Positions 33,288 through 43,097 of a DNA stretch of 64,000 nt are shown here, in pieces. The notes under the pieces were generated by a model, which was not told the origin of the DNA, did not search any database, and worked only from the letters and a program-made list of their open reading frames with translations. The DNA comes from Amorphophallus konjac (Eukaryota; Streptophyta; Magnoliopsida; Alismatales; Araceae). The translations under genes and the position numbers were made by a program. The stretch's first letter is position 1; the number at the start of each line of letters is the position of its first letter. The stretch is taken from contig CM040125.1 of NCBI GenBank assembly GCA_022559845.1, positions 290,642,200 through 290,706,199 of the forward strand, read 5' to 3'.

Positions 33288-33740
33288 GAACTGTTCGTCG
33301 ACGGATCTTCCAATTCAGCCGGAAGCGGTGCCGGCATCCTCCTGAAGTCCCCCGAAGGAGCAGAGATATAGTACACCCTGAAGTTCAACTTCCAAGCATC
33401 CAACAATGCTTTCGAGTATGAGGCCCTCATATCGGGAGCCCGCATGGCCCGGCGGTTAGGGGCTGAGCGAGTCAGGATTCACATCGACTCCCAACTGGTC
33501 GCTAGCCAGGTCAACGATGATTATGAAGCTCGGGAGGCACCGATGATCAAATACCTCCAACTGGTCAAGACTGTAGCATAACAGTTCGAGAGCTTTGAGG
33601 TTGTCCAAATAGCTCGGGAGGAAAACTCCCGAGCGGATGCCCTCTCTCGGCTGGCCTCCTCTCTTGACCCCAAGGGTACTCGATCGGTCCTTCATGAAGA
33701 GCAAGAGTGCCCGAGCATCGATTCGGAGCTCCTAGCTGTT
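33288..33740 (+). pseudogene. Element B second RNase H domain
   Basis: Starts with Leu-Phe-Val-Asp-Gly-Ser-Ser-Asn after a TAG at 33285 and has Asn-Asn-Ala-Phe-Glu-Tyr-Glu-Ala and His-Ile-Asp-Ser-Gln-Leu-Val, then Asn-Ser-Arg-Ala-Asp-Ala-Leu-Ser. Asp, Glu and Asp residues at the expected places look intact. Stops at about 33370 and 33579 break the frame. This dual RNase H layout defines the Tat lineage. Confidence 0.8.
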
Positions 33741-34998
33741 GACTCAGCCTCCCCAAGTGACTGGCGTGCCCCCTACCTGTCCTGGCTCCAAGACTCCCAG
33801 GAGCCTCCCGACCCTCGGGAAGCCCGAAGATTGAAATACCAAGCTCGGTGATTCGTCACTCTGGATAGCGCACTCTACCGGAGATCCTTCTTCGGCCCTC
33901 TTTTGAAGTGCCTCGGTACCGACGAAGCCAACTGAGCGATCGAAGAAGTTCACGAAGGTCTGTGCGGAGCGCATTTGGGGGGAAGGTCGCTCGCCAAGAT
34001 CTTGCTACGGTAAGGTTATAGGTGGCCCACCCTACAGCGTGACTGCTCGGCCTACACACAACGTTGTAACCGCTGCCAGCGATTCGACCACTTGGTCCAT
34101 CAGCCAACAACGGAGCTTATCACCCTAGCCGAGCCTTATCCTTTCGCTCGTTGGGGAATCGACATCCTCGGGTCATTCCCCACAGCCCAGGCCCAGAAGA
34201 AGTTCATTATCGTCGCCATCGACTACTTCACTAAGTGGATCGAGACCGAAGCCACTGCAAGGATCACCGAGATAATCGTTTGGAATTTCATTTGGAAGTC
34301 GATCATCTGTCGCTACGCCATCCCCTGGGTGATAGTCAGCGATAATGGTCGGCAATTTGATTCTCGGTATTTCTGAGACAGATGTGCCGACCTCAATATT
34401 CGCAATCACTTCACTTCGGTCGCCCACCCTCAGGCTAACGGGCTGGTCAAAAATGCCAATAAGACTATCTTAAAAGACATAAAGACTAGGCTCAGCAAAG
34501 CCAAGGGTAGCTGGCTCGAGGAATTGCCGAACGTACTTTGGTCGCACAGAACGACTCCCAGAACGGCAACCGGTGAAAGCCCCTTTCAGCTGGTGTACGG
34601 TACCGATGCCGTGATCCCGTTGGAGATTGGCAACCCCTCCCTCCGAGTCATCTGCTTCTCATCCGAGGCAAACGGCCAGAAACTGCTCGAAAATCTCGAT
34701 TTAGCAGATGAAATCCGAGAGATTGCCAGCATCAGAGCAACAGAATACCGACGCCGCCTCACTCGGTACTTCAACGCCAAAGTCCGAGACAGACACTTCT
34801 AGCTGGGAGACTTCGTCCTCAGGAAAGCCGAAGCCTCTCGACCACTTGAGGCGGCGGGCAAGTTATCCCCTAACTGGGAAGGCCCCTACCGAGTGGTCGA
34901 GATGCTCAGGAAAGGAGCATACCGTCTATCTACGATGGAAGGGGAGCTCATCCCTTGGACCTGGAACGCAACTACATTATGCAAGTTCTACTTCTGAG
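33741..34998 (+). pseudogene. Element B integrase
   Basis: The zinc region (His-Glu-Gly...His; Cys-Asn-Arg-Cys) lies at about 33950-34080. The core has Asp in Gly-Ile-Asp-Ile-Leu-Gly and Asp in Ser-Asp-Asn-Gly-Arg-Gln-Phe. The third catalytic position is Lys (AAA at 34449-34451) where Glu is required, the same change seen in element A. Stops near 33849, 33933, 34011, 34375 and 34800 also break it. The C-terminal region ends with Cys-Lys-Phe-Tyr-Phe and a stop at 34996-34998. Confidence 0.85.
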
Positions 34999-36250
34999 TA
35001 ATGAGTATTGCGCAAACGACATGAGATAAAACAAAAGGCTCCTTTCTTTTTATTCAAACAACCCGTTTGTACATCAGGAAGGCCGAAGCCAATAGAATAC
35101 ATGTCAAAAAAGCACAAGATCCATCTAGCACTGTCGTATGAGCCCATCGCTCGGCTGACTCGGATGACCTTCCTGCGTCCAACCACTGACTCTGTCTCGT
35201 ATAGAAATTGGCTCGGATAAAGCACAGTTGACCCCGTTGGCTCGGGCAGCTCGAGACAAAGGTGACAGAGGGATTAAGAGAGAGAAGGCTACCTTCCAAG
35301 TTGAACGTGGAAGAGAAGGGGGAGAGGGAATGCGTATGAAAGTATCTTCCCCGCCAAACTGCCAACTCTTTAAAAGAAAGAGGATGCAGGCACCCTCCGA
35401 AGAGTGAAAGAAAGGAGGAGTAGAGTAGAAGAGGGAAAAAGAGGCTGCTAGAAAGAAAAAGAAACCAGCAGAGCTGGGCAAGGAGGCAGGGGAAGGCCTG
35501 GAAGGAAGGGAGCTTGATTGGCTTCCTCCTCCCCTCCGTGAGGCGAGCAGGAAGGGACGGGCTGCAGGAATGTCTGATGCCCCCATCCGTCCTCCATCTC
35601 GTCCCCCTGCAAGCGCCACCAGAACTGATAAAGGGAAGACGACGTGCCTCTACACGTCGAACCCTCTTCAATCCCGTTCGACGACCATCAAATCCTCTTC
35701 AAATCCGAAGCAGCGAGAACTCCATACCCCCCATCGTCGGTGGCCTCATCTTCCGGAGCTTCTTCCATGCTACAGGTGCAACGGCACAACGCTATGTGAA
35801 GAAGGAATAAGGAAAGACTGTCAGGGAAAACCCTCAGCGGTGGAGAGGAAGGGACGCCCTTCAGATCTTTTATAGGCGAAGGGAGGCTACTTGCCTTAAA
35901 TGATTTTCCTGCTCGAAAACATGCCAGAATGATTTCTCCCTACGAATGGTCACCTCAAACTTCTCGTCTTCCGCCCCAGGGGGACACACGAAGCGGCCAG
36001 GCATTTAAAGCGTGAGAAAATGGAAAGACACCCTGTTAGATGCTCACCCAACCATCAGGCGAGATCCACGCAGAAAATATCGGTCCTTTCCAACCACTGT
36101 AGATACGCTGAACAAGATACAGTAATGTCAATGCGGAACAGATAAGTCTTCATCACAATGCTACTGCCTTATTTATCTCTACACAAAAAAGGAAGTTCTT
36201 TCCTCCAAAAAGAGAAAAGGCATACAAAAAAAGGAAGCGAAGCAAATACA
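34999..36250 (+). other. Element B spacer after pol
   Basis: No gene is supported. A GA-rich stretch at 35270-35480 yields long minus-strand ORFs (35054-35671, 35125-35619) rich in Ser/Leu/Phe, which are compositional. The 3' end of the antisense gene probably lies near 36200. Confidence 0.55.
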
Positions 36251-38733
36251 TTAGGCCTTCGGCCCACCTTCAAGCTCGAAAATAGAGGGCTCGAGCAGTC
36301 TGCCCCCGACATCCTTGGTGACGGCTGACCCTGGCACTGACCCCACCGGTGTGGGAACTGTCTTGGTTGCGTGCCCTCCCCAGGCATCCAGAGTTGGCGA
36401 CTCCTCGAATGATGAGCCCCCCTCTTCATCCTGCGCCGAAGCAAAGGAACTGGAGGATGATAAGTCCAAGTCATAACACTACCCGGACGGGAAGTCAACT
36501 ACCCCAGATGCCTGCACCTCGGCATAATAGACGGCTCGGTCGTAGCCCTGCTTGAATCCCTTGCGGATGCCCCGGCGAAGCCCTAGCTCGTAGTAGGGGA
36601 GGGCAGCATCCTTGAGGTCGACCCGGTAGGCCTCTGAGCTCTTGTACTGCTCGAGAGCCTCCGCCCCGGCCGATCCCACCCTACCAGCGAGCTCGGCCTT
36701 CCTCTGCTCCGCCTCAGAGGACTTTCGCTCGGCTTCAGCCGTCCCCTCTGCGGCCTCCGCCGCCTACTTCTCCGCCTCGGTCCGATCAGCCTTGGCCTCC
36801 CGCCAAAGACGCTCGGCTTCCTCCGCTCGGTCCACTAGCTCGGCACGCTCGGTCTCCCACCGGCCGTCCAACTCGACGCGTGCTAGGCGCTCCTCTTCGA
36901 GAAGCCGGTTCTTCCTCTCGAGTGATTCACGGGCCTTGGCTAGCTGCTCGGCTAGCGCCCGGGTCTCCACTTGGCTCGACCGTACCAGCTCCCTGATTGA
37001 GGAAAGCTCCCACCGAAGCCCGTCACGCTCCTCGACGAGCCGAGTCAACCTCCTGTCTGACCCTCCGAGGGTCCAGGCCAGGTTCACTCGCTCCCACTCC
37101 GACCGAGCGTACGCTTCTGCCAGAACTACCCCCATCTGGGCCAGGGCCAGGCCGCCCTCCATAACCCCGGTGAGAGCCGTGGACGGGGAGTGCTACCTAC
37201 CGCCCCCCCTCACCTTCGTGGATATACCGTGACATACATGGTGCATGGGGCCCGAGATACCCAGCCTCTCCAAGGCTGCCAGAACGAAGAACCGCCCATC
37301 GCCCGGTGCCCCACCGTATGGCCCGGATCGAGCCCCAGCCTCGGTCGCCCCTCGCACCCCGGCTGGGTTTTCCTGCGGCCTCTCAACCTGGACCGGCTCG
37401 GCACTTGCATCACCACCTGAAGCGCCAGCCTCAGCCGCCATCACAGCATCCCCAATTACGGCCACGGCCCCCTCAGCTCCGGCCGAGGGGAGAGCCAGGT
37501 CGGCCCCGCTGCCAGTTACAGGAGCATCCTCGGCCCCCTCGGTCCCGACCAAAGGAGGAACCGAGCCCGCTTCGTCGCCACCCGCAAGGGCAGCCCCGAC
37601 CTCCTCAGCCCCCTCTAGCTCGGCTGGTGTGAGAGCCCGCCCGGTAGGGACGGCCCCATCATGCCCGGCGGAGGGGTGAGCCGTGGTAGGGTCGCCTCCG
37701 ACTGCGGATACCACCCCGGCCTTCTTGGCCCACTTTCTGGCCCTCGCAGCGGCCCGGATCATACCCTCCACAGGGTCCTTGCGCTTGGGTCCCCGCGGTC
37801 CGGAGGATTCGCCCTGGGCCACTCCCTTGCCCTTATCTTTATTCCGGGAGCGACCCATGGGAGCAGCCGGTTTGTCAGCAGCCGAGTCATCTCCAAGCTC
37901 GATCACCTCTATGGCCTCCTTCAGAGGCTCCCGCCTGGTGTCTGCACGAAGAAGAAGACGTGTTAAAGAAAAGAAAGATGACCCCCACATCCGAAGGAGA
38001 ATCTAAGTTGTGGAACCTGAGCCCGACGGATGCAGCCGCGTGAGAAGACACCGCTCGATATTCTCCGGTGTCACCAGTTCCTCGGTGGATTGGCGGTGCT
38101 TCAGCAAGATGGCTGCATACTTCTCCACGTGAGGGGGGAACTCGTCATGTCTAGAGGGATATTAGGGTGGAAATTAGGGATTACCAGGCACCTCCAAGGT
38201 TCCTCCACTGAACAAATCCCCACCAAGAAGAATTGGGTATTCCACCCCTTATGCGAAGAATCCTTCACCGCCAAAGAGATACAACTCCTATTCCGCCTCG
38301 CCTGGATGAAATAGAAGCCCTTCCCAGCCAAAGGATGTGCTTTCAACTCAAAGAAATAGTGGAAGAGGTACATGGAAGGAGGAACTCCGCACTGGCGGCA
38401 GAGAATACGGAAGGCGGAAAGGAGGAGATAAGAGTTGGCTACCAACTGAATGGGGGCCAACCAAAAAAAATCAAGAAGCTGAAGGATGAAAGGTTCGAAA
38501 GGAAGGCGGAATCCACCCTTCCACGACAGAAGAAACATACAGATGTGTTCTGTACGAGAATCCATGCTCGTCTCGTATGGAGTAGCAGCGGCAAAACTAA
38601 ACTTGTGGGGCAGGCGATACTGGTGCTCCAGCATCCTCACATCCGCCTCCCCCAGTTCGCTGCAGTTGGGGATCGGCGCCCTCGCCACCGGCTCGTCCTC
38701 CCACTCCTCAACCTCTGGGCGCTGGCCCGCCAT
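36251..38733 (-). pseudogene. Antisense gene of element B, Transposase_28-like, with introns
   Basis: Begins at the ATG at 38733 (MAGQRPEVEEWE). The first exon (to about 38040) encodes a conserved block: Gly-Gly-Phe-Arg-Leu-Pro-Phe-Glu-Pro-Phe, Pro-Ile-Gln-Leu-Val-Ala-Asn-Ser-Tyr, Gly-Val-Pro-Pro, Phe-Phe-Glu-Leu-Lys, and His-Lys-Gly-Trp-Asn. This is the pattern of PF04195 (Transposase_28, 'putative gypsy type transposon'), known mainly from Tat-type elements. A likely intron ends TTCGTGCAG before 37939, where an exon (to about 37216) encodes a basic/acidic Ala-Gly-rich linker. A third part (37162-36764) is a heptad-rich coiled coil, then an Ala-Tyr-Tyr...Gly-Phe-Lys-Gln-Gly-Tyr-Asp segment (36679-36479) and a Ser/Glu-rich tail (36469-36251). 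Stops near 36765 and 36477 interrupt it. Catalytic activity has not been shown for this family as far as I know. Confidence 0.65.
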
Positions 38734-39190
38734 GGAGTCAAGAGAAGACTCTGAGGAAAGGCGATCCTGAGACCTTAAAGATTCCAGGGGAGGAGGAAGC
38801 TACCGGACTGCCTCTGCGGTTATCTCGCCAACTCCTCAAACGCCGCTGCAAGCCTCTGCTCCTCCGTCGTGTCCTCACGGCGCATCGAAGAGCCCCAAAA
38901 ACAAGAACGAAGGAGAACCAAAACCCTAAAGACAGAGGGAGTCTGGAATGACAACAAGCGCCCAACGCCTATAAACCCACATGGGAGGCGACGTGTCGTT
39001 CAGACCTCCGAGAAAAGGGGGCCCCTTCAGTTCAAATCCGTCAGGATCATAATTAACACGGGCCCAGGTGACCACGACACGTGGCTTCCTAACACCGCTA
39101 GATCTCCACCCACCTGAGCCACGCTGGTCCAAAACCCCAAACAGCTACTCTTCCGAGCTTACTAAAGCTCGGGAGTAGGAGGGGGACAAG
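38734..39190 (+). other. Element B spacer and polypurine tract
   Basis: It holds the upstream region of the antisense gene and, just before the 3' LTR, the purine tract GGGAGTAGGAGGGGGACAAG (39171-39190). No plus-strand gene is seen. Confidence 0.7.
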
Positions 39191-39968
39191 TGGAGAGGGG
39201 GATTTCTGTAGCCCAATTAAGAGCAGCCAAACTTGGCCCATCAGGATCAAACGAGGCTCAGCTCGTCCAAGTGACAACCCTCTAGGGCCCACTTCGGTAA
39301 AAAAGCCCAATAAAGATCACTCGGGATCCCATCCTTCCTCGGCGGCCCTTAGGCTCGGAAGGCCCGAACGTCAGAACGGAGGAAGACCCACGCCCGAGCT
39401 ATCCCTCCATCGGGATAAGGGCGAGCACTCCGCGCCCACTCCGACCTGACTGCATCCGAGCTATGCCTATCGCTCGGACACGGCTGGCACCTCTTATGCT
39501 CGGATCGACTGACAAGTGTTTATCCATGCAGCTGTTGAAAGCCCTTTATGAGCAGGAGTTTAGGGGGATAAGGGAGCCACGATCCCTCAAGGCCATGAAG
39601 AGCCGACGATGAGGACGTAACGATCCCATGATGAGGACGTAACTCCCGCCTGAAACTTCTCAGCTTATGGGACTCATCAGGGGAGCTCGCTATATAAACC
39701 AGGGACTCCCTCCGGCGGTAGGTAAGGGCACATACAGGCCTAAAACTCCCTGAGCAGGAACCACTTCACCATCTTGGTGTTGGGGGATCTCGTGCACCTC
39801 TTTCTACCTCCCTCAATACCTTCCACCATTGCTCTACTGACTTTAGCATCGGACGGTTTTCCCCAGCGAACCATCCCTGGGCCTTCTGATTCGTTTCCCT
39901 TTCTCTACAGTTCACTATTCGGTGATCACCCTCCCAGCTCAGGACAAGCGCGAGATCATGCCCCTTCA
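39191..39968 (+). repeat. Element B 3' LTR (778 bp)
   Basis: Parallel to 28715-29497 and retains the full TATATAAA box at 39691-39698. It is followed directly by the ATCTC target duplication (39969-39973). Confidence 0.93.
39691..39698 (+). promoter_or_regulatory. TATA box of element B 3' LTR
   Basis: TATATAAA is present here but deleted in the 5' LTR, so only the 3' LTR could still drive transcription, outward into element A's end. Confidence 0.7.
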
Positions 39969-40042
39969 ATCTCCATGTTCCATTTCACTTTCACTTCACC
40001 TCCGCTCGCTCCCCTGTAAAGAGGACATTAAGGAGGGGCATC
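39969..40042 (+). other. Element A end: ATCTC duplication and polypurine tract
   Basis: After ATCTC (39969-39973) the sequence of A resumes for about 70 bases. The purine-rich ATTAAGGAGGGGCA (40027-40040) directly before the 3' LTR is its PPT. Confidence 0.8.
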
Positions 40043-41862
40043 TCTTGACACCCATTTTTTGACCAATAAGTTGGGTCATCTCCTTATTCTTATTTTATGA
40101 TGTCTCGGGTTGTTCACCGGTCATTGGGTCATTTTTGGTCGCTTTTGGGCTTATTTTATGGGTTCTCTCCCTAGTTGGGCCTAGTTCCCTATTTTTCTCG
40201 TCATTTCAGCTTATTGGGCCTGGATAAGGGCTAATGAGGATTTTGTTGTGGATTTAATCAAAGATTTATTTGCCTTTATCTCTTTTGCCACGTCTCATAG
40301 CCTTGCGGTCTATTGCACGACCGTTAAGGGGACGTTGGCGATCCTTTGCTAGACTGTTAGGAGGCAGAAAGTCCCGTTGGGTTTCTTTGGTCTTATCTCT
40401 TTATGATCAGCTGAGCCTTGCGGTCTATCGGTCGACCGTTTTTCTTTGCCTTGCCTTGTTTTTCTTCGCGAGACTGTTAGGGGAGACAGAGTGTCCTACT
40501 CTGTCTGATCTTTCTCTCTTCGGCCGTGGTCGAACTAGAGTCCTTGATTTGATGTTTTCTCTCTGAGTGTTGATCCTCAGAAGCTTCTGTGTGTTTCTAT
40601 GGACTCTTAGGTGTATTATCTTCGAGATTTATCTAAGTTCAGCCTTATTTTCATGTTATTATCCCTCCAGCTCAACCTAAGGTTTTGGGGGTCTATAAAT
40701 AGAACACTTGACTTCATGGCTTGGGCAGGAGATTTATGGAGCTTACGACGAAGTGCTGCCGCATTCTGGAGCGAGTACCAACCAGGGAGAGCTTGTGTCT
40801 GTGTCCTTGAGTCATATGATCCAGGGAGTAGCAAGTTCTTTTATTTATTTTAGTGTCTTTTTTTATAAAATGATTTGCACTCAACAACTCAAAAAGAAGT
40901 ACATTCGTTAGTTTAAATATCACTACAATGACTATTTATCACTTGCAGTTGAAACCTAACTTCAGGGAAGAACAAAAATCCCATGAGCTCTATGGTGTCA
41001 TAAACCACTGAAAGGTGAGGGATGAAATGGACACTGACAATGTAGTAACTGAAGTAAACTGCTGAGAATGTTTTAGTGTCTTTTCTTCTCTTACTCTCAT
41101 AATTTTTAGTATCATCATAGCATCAATTCTCCTTCTTTCTCCACATTCTTCTGCACTCACATCACGTTTTTAAACATCCTCATACTGTTTTCACACCCCA
41201 TAGGGGTTAAAAAAACCACCAACCCCCCAGGTATTCACCCTTCCTTTTATGCATAATAGCTTCATTACACTATAGATACTACACTTTCTTTAGGGCTAAT
41301 TGGGTTGTTTCTTCTTGTGTCTACATTCTTTTGCAAGTCTAAAGAGCTCATTACACGAGGCCCAACTCTTTTTGTCGGCCAGGAGGGGTGGAGATTCAAG
41401 TTCCACATCATATTTTCTGGGTGCGCTTAGCGGTCTATCGGTCGATCGTTTTTCAGAGCCTTGCGGTCATCTCAGGACCATTTTCACATCTGCACCTGGG
41501 TTTTCTCTCCCGCGGGCGCGTGTGCATTACCCGGCTTCTTTCCAAGGTACGTGGTGTAGTTTTGCTGCATTATTTACTTTGGTGACGATCACATCTTTTT
41601 CTTTGGGTATTTGTCATCATATTTCATCTCACTCTTTATTTGCTCCTTTAGTTGTTCCACACCCATGGTGTGTGTTTACTTTTCATCTTTGCTCCACGCC
41701 TATGGCGTGTGTTTAGATCCTTCTATTGTTTTTCTTTGCACTATTGAGATGACATACCCACATCACATCACACCACCATATTTCATACCACTCTCACATC
41801 ACACCACCATATCTCACACACTTCACTTCATAGCATCCACGCTCACAATAAAAATATCAACA
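40043..41862 (+). repeat. Element A 3' LTR (1820 bp, with 209-bp insertion)
   Basis: Begins TCTTGACACC (the TG tip mutated to TC) and ends ATATCAACA, parallel to 10799-12420. TATA box at 40694-40701. Removing the insertion and one duplicated 14-mer leaves 1597 bp against 1622 in the 5' LTR. AAAGC follows at 41863-41867. Confidence 0.92.
40862..41070. mobile_element. 209-bp insertion in element A 3' LTR, unknown type
   Basis: Absent from the 5' LTR and flanked by the direct repeat TTTTAGTGTCTTTT (40848-40861 and 41071-41084). The insert has no terminal inverted repeats or long A-tail that I can see and no match elsewhere in the window. A 14-bp duplication fits a SINE/LINE-like event or a repair insertion. 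Confidence 0.7.
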
Positions 41863-42005
41863 AAAGCAAGTCACCTATGAAGAGGGGATAGAAGATATGG
41901 AAAGTAGACCATAACAAAGAACTTCTAAGGTGGTTTGGCTGCACCTTGGCACACCTACGTCCACCTCTCACCAACTCGGTGAGGCTTCCACTCTTTGTCC
42001 AAAGG

Positions 42006-42008
<3 letters not shown>

Positions 42009-42042
<34 letters not shown>

Positions 42043-42180
42043 GGAAACCAGCTGAACATGAGGACTAGCCCTAACACACACACACACACACACACACGAG
42101 GACAAGTCCTTAAAGGACACGCGAAACAAATCCCACAAGGAAGAAACAAAACAAAGCAAAAAAGACAGACACACACACAG
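42009..42180. repeat. CA microsatellites in copia-2 LTR
   Basis: Runs of CA occupy 42009-42040, 42074-42097 and about 42171-42180. The 5' LTR shows the same site starting at 63988 before the window ends. Translated ORFs here are repeat artefacts. Confidence 0.9.
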
Positions 42181-42465
42181 TGATTTGTTATAGAAAAACA
42201 AAGACAACACAAGAAATCAAAACAAGAAGCTGCAACTGCAGCAGTCACGAACAGGCACTAAGAGCGGCGGTGCTAAAGCAATGAGGCAGGGGAACCAGGG
42301 CTGGCTGGCTGAGAATCCTTCTTCCTTCCTTCACCTTCCTATCCGATGGAAGTCTGAGTAGGCTCTCTTTTCTCTTTTCTTCTCTCTCTCTTTCCTACTT
42401 TGTGGACTTCCTGTAGGCCAACTTTTTTTACTTCAGTAGCAACTTCATACAAGGGAGGGCCGTCT

Positions 42466-42473
42466 AATATATA
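42466..42473 (-). promoter_or_regulatory. TATA box candidate of the copia-2 LTR
   Basis: The minus strand reads CTATATATTAG between the GAGGTCGAC-rich U3 and the GA-rich leader, the same relative place as in copia-1. Confidence 0.5.
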
Positions 42474-42869
42474 GCCCTCAAGAGGTAGTAGATTTTCCCT
42501 CCATTTCTCTTGCAATTTGAATAGCTAAAAAAAACAAAAGGGTTTGACCAAGGAAACCTGTAGAACCTTAATCTCTGTTAACAGAAAGGACATCCTTTTT
42601 CCAGAGATATTTCTCCTTTCATACACAATCTTGGCTAGCTGGCATAGGGGATAGGACTGGCGGACAGAAGGACTTTTCCAAGGTGTTTGTATTGACAGAT
42701 ATTTGGAGTAAGAAATTTCCATGGACACTTATGATGACAAGGATGTTTTGAGTTTCCTAGGAATCTTTTTCATACCTCAAAATCTATGTTTTTAGAGGTT
42801 TACGTCGGACCTTTCTCCCCTCTATACTGTCTACGAAGAGATAGATCTGTCAGAAGACTTTTGAGTTTA

Positions 42870-43097
42870 ACCTTTAGTGAGGTCGACCTGCTGAGAAGGT
42901 AAGGTCGACACTGCTTTGAAAACGAGTGATTACAACGGCTTCTGGAATGATCTTGAGGTCAACCTCCTATAAAAGTGAGGTCGACACTGCTTCCGTTGGC
43001 CGCTTTCCATAGTGCTAGTTGCGATCGTGAGGTTGACACTTCCAGAGGGTGAGGTCGACACGGTGCGGCACAGTAGAGCGTTTGCGAAAAGGGGTCG
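42870..43097. repeat. GAGGTCGAC array, first part
   Basis: Copies of (T/A)GAGGTCGAC or one-base variants occur near 42880, 42898, 42955, 42977, 43029 and 43050, with a last half-site at the C junction (43091-43097). Most are followed by ACT or CCT. The core GTCGAC is palindromic. Confidence 0.8.
43093..43097. repeat. Target-site duplication of element C, left copy
   Basis: GGTCG here and at 52996-53000 flank TGGTGCGG...CGCATCA. The pre-insertion target reads GGGGTCGACACT, one of the GAGGTCGAC-type sites of the copia-2 LTR. Confidence 0.93.

Larger units (their letters stand above)
28715..39968 (+). mobile_element. Element B: Tat-lineage Ty3/gypsy with antisense Transposase_28-like gene
   Basis: An 11,254-bp element bounded by ATCTC duplications, with short LTRs (783 and 778 bp), gag, protease, RT, RNase H, second RNase H and integrase on the plus strand, then an antisense gene in the 3' region. 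It was inserted in element A about 70 bases before A's 3' LTR. By eye the LTRs differ by about 4-5 percent. Protein style differs from A (Gag, DNG protease, coding GC content), so it is a separate Tat family. Confidence 0.93.
10799..41862 (+). mobile_element. Element A: Tat-lineage Ty3/gypsy with antisense genes
   Basis: Bounded by AAAGC duplications and two LTRs (10799-12420, 40043-41862). Order: 5' LTR, leader, gag, protease, G-patch-like motif, RT, RNase H, second RNase H, integrase (ending about 20948), then a long 3' region with two antisense, intron-containing genes, the nested element B, PPT and 3' LTR. Without B the element is about 19.8 kb, large even for Tat elements. The second RNase H (chain starting Leu-His-Phe-Asp-Gly-Ala) and Gag/protease style place it in the Tat clade. 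All protein genes carry stops or frameshifts. Confidence 0.9.
41863..43097 (-). repeat. copia-2 3' LTR, piece 2
   Basis: After the second AAAGC copy (41863-41867) the LTR resumes, matching the uninterrupted copy from 63847. It holds CA repeats, a CT-rich tract (about 42300-42420), a minus-strand TATA box and the first half of the GAGGTCGAC array. It ends at GGTCG (43093-43097), the first target copy of element C. Confidence 0.9.

Noticed and set aside
35054..35671. 205- and 164-codon minus-strand ORFs
   Set aside because: They overlap a GA-rich stretch in the element B spacer, are rich in Ser/Leu/Phe, overlap each other in two frames and have no recognisable motif.
41955..42248. Cys/Val-rich minus-strand ORFs
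   Set aside because: Translations of the CA/TG microsatellite.
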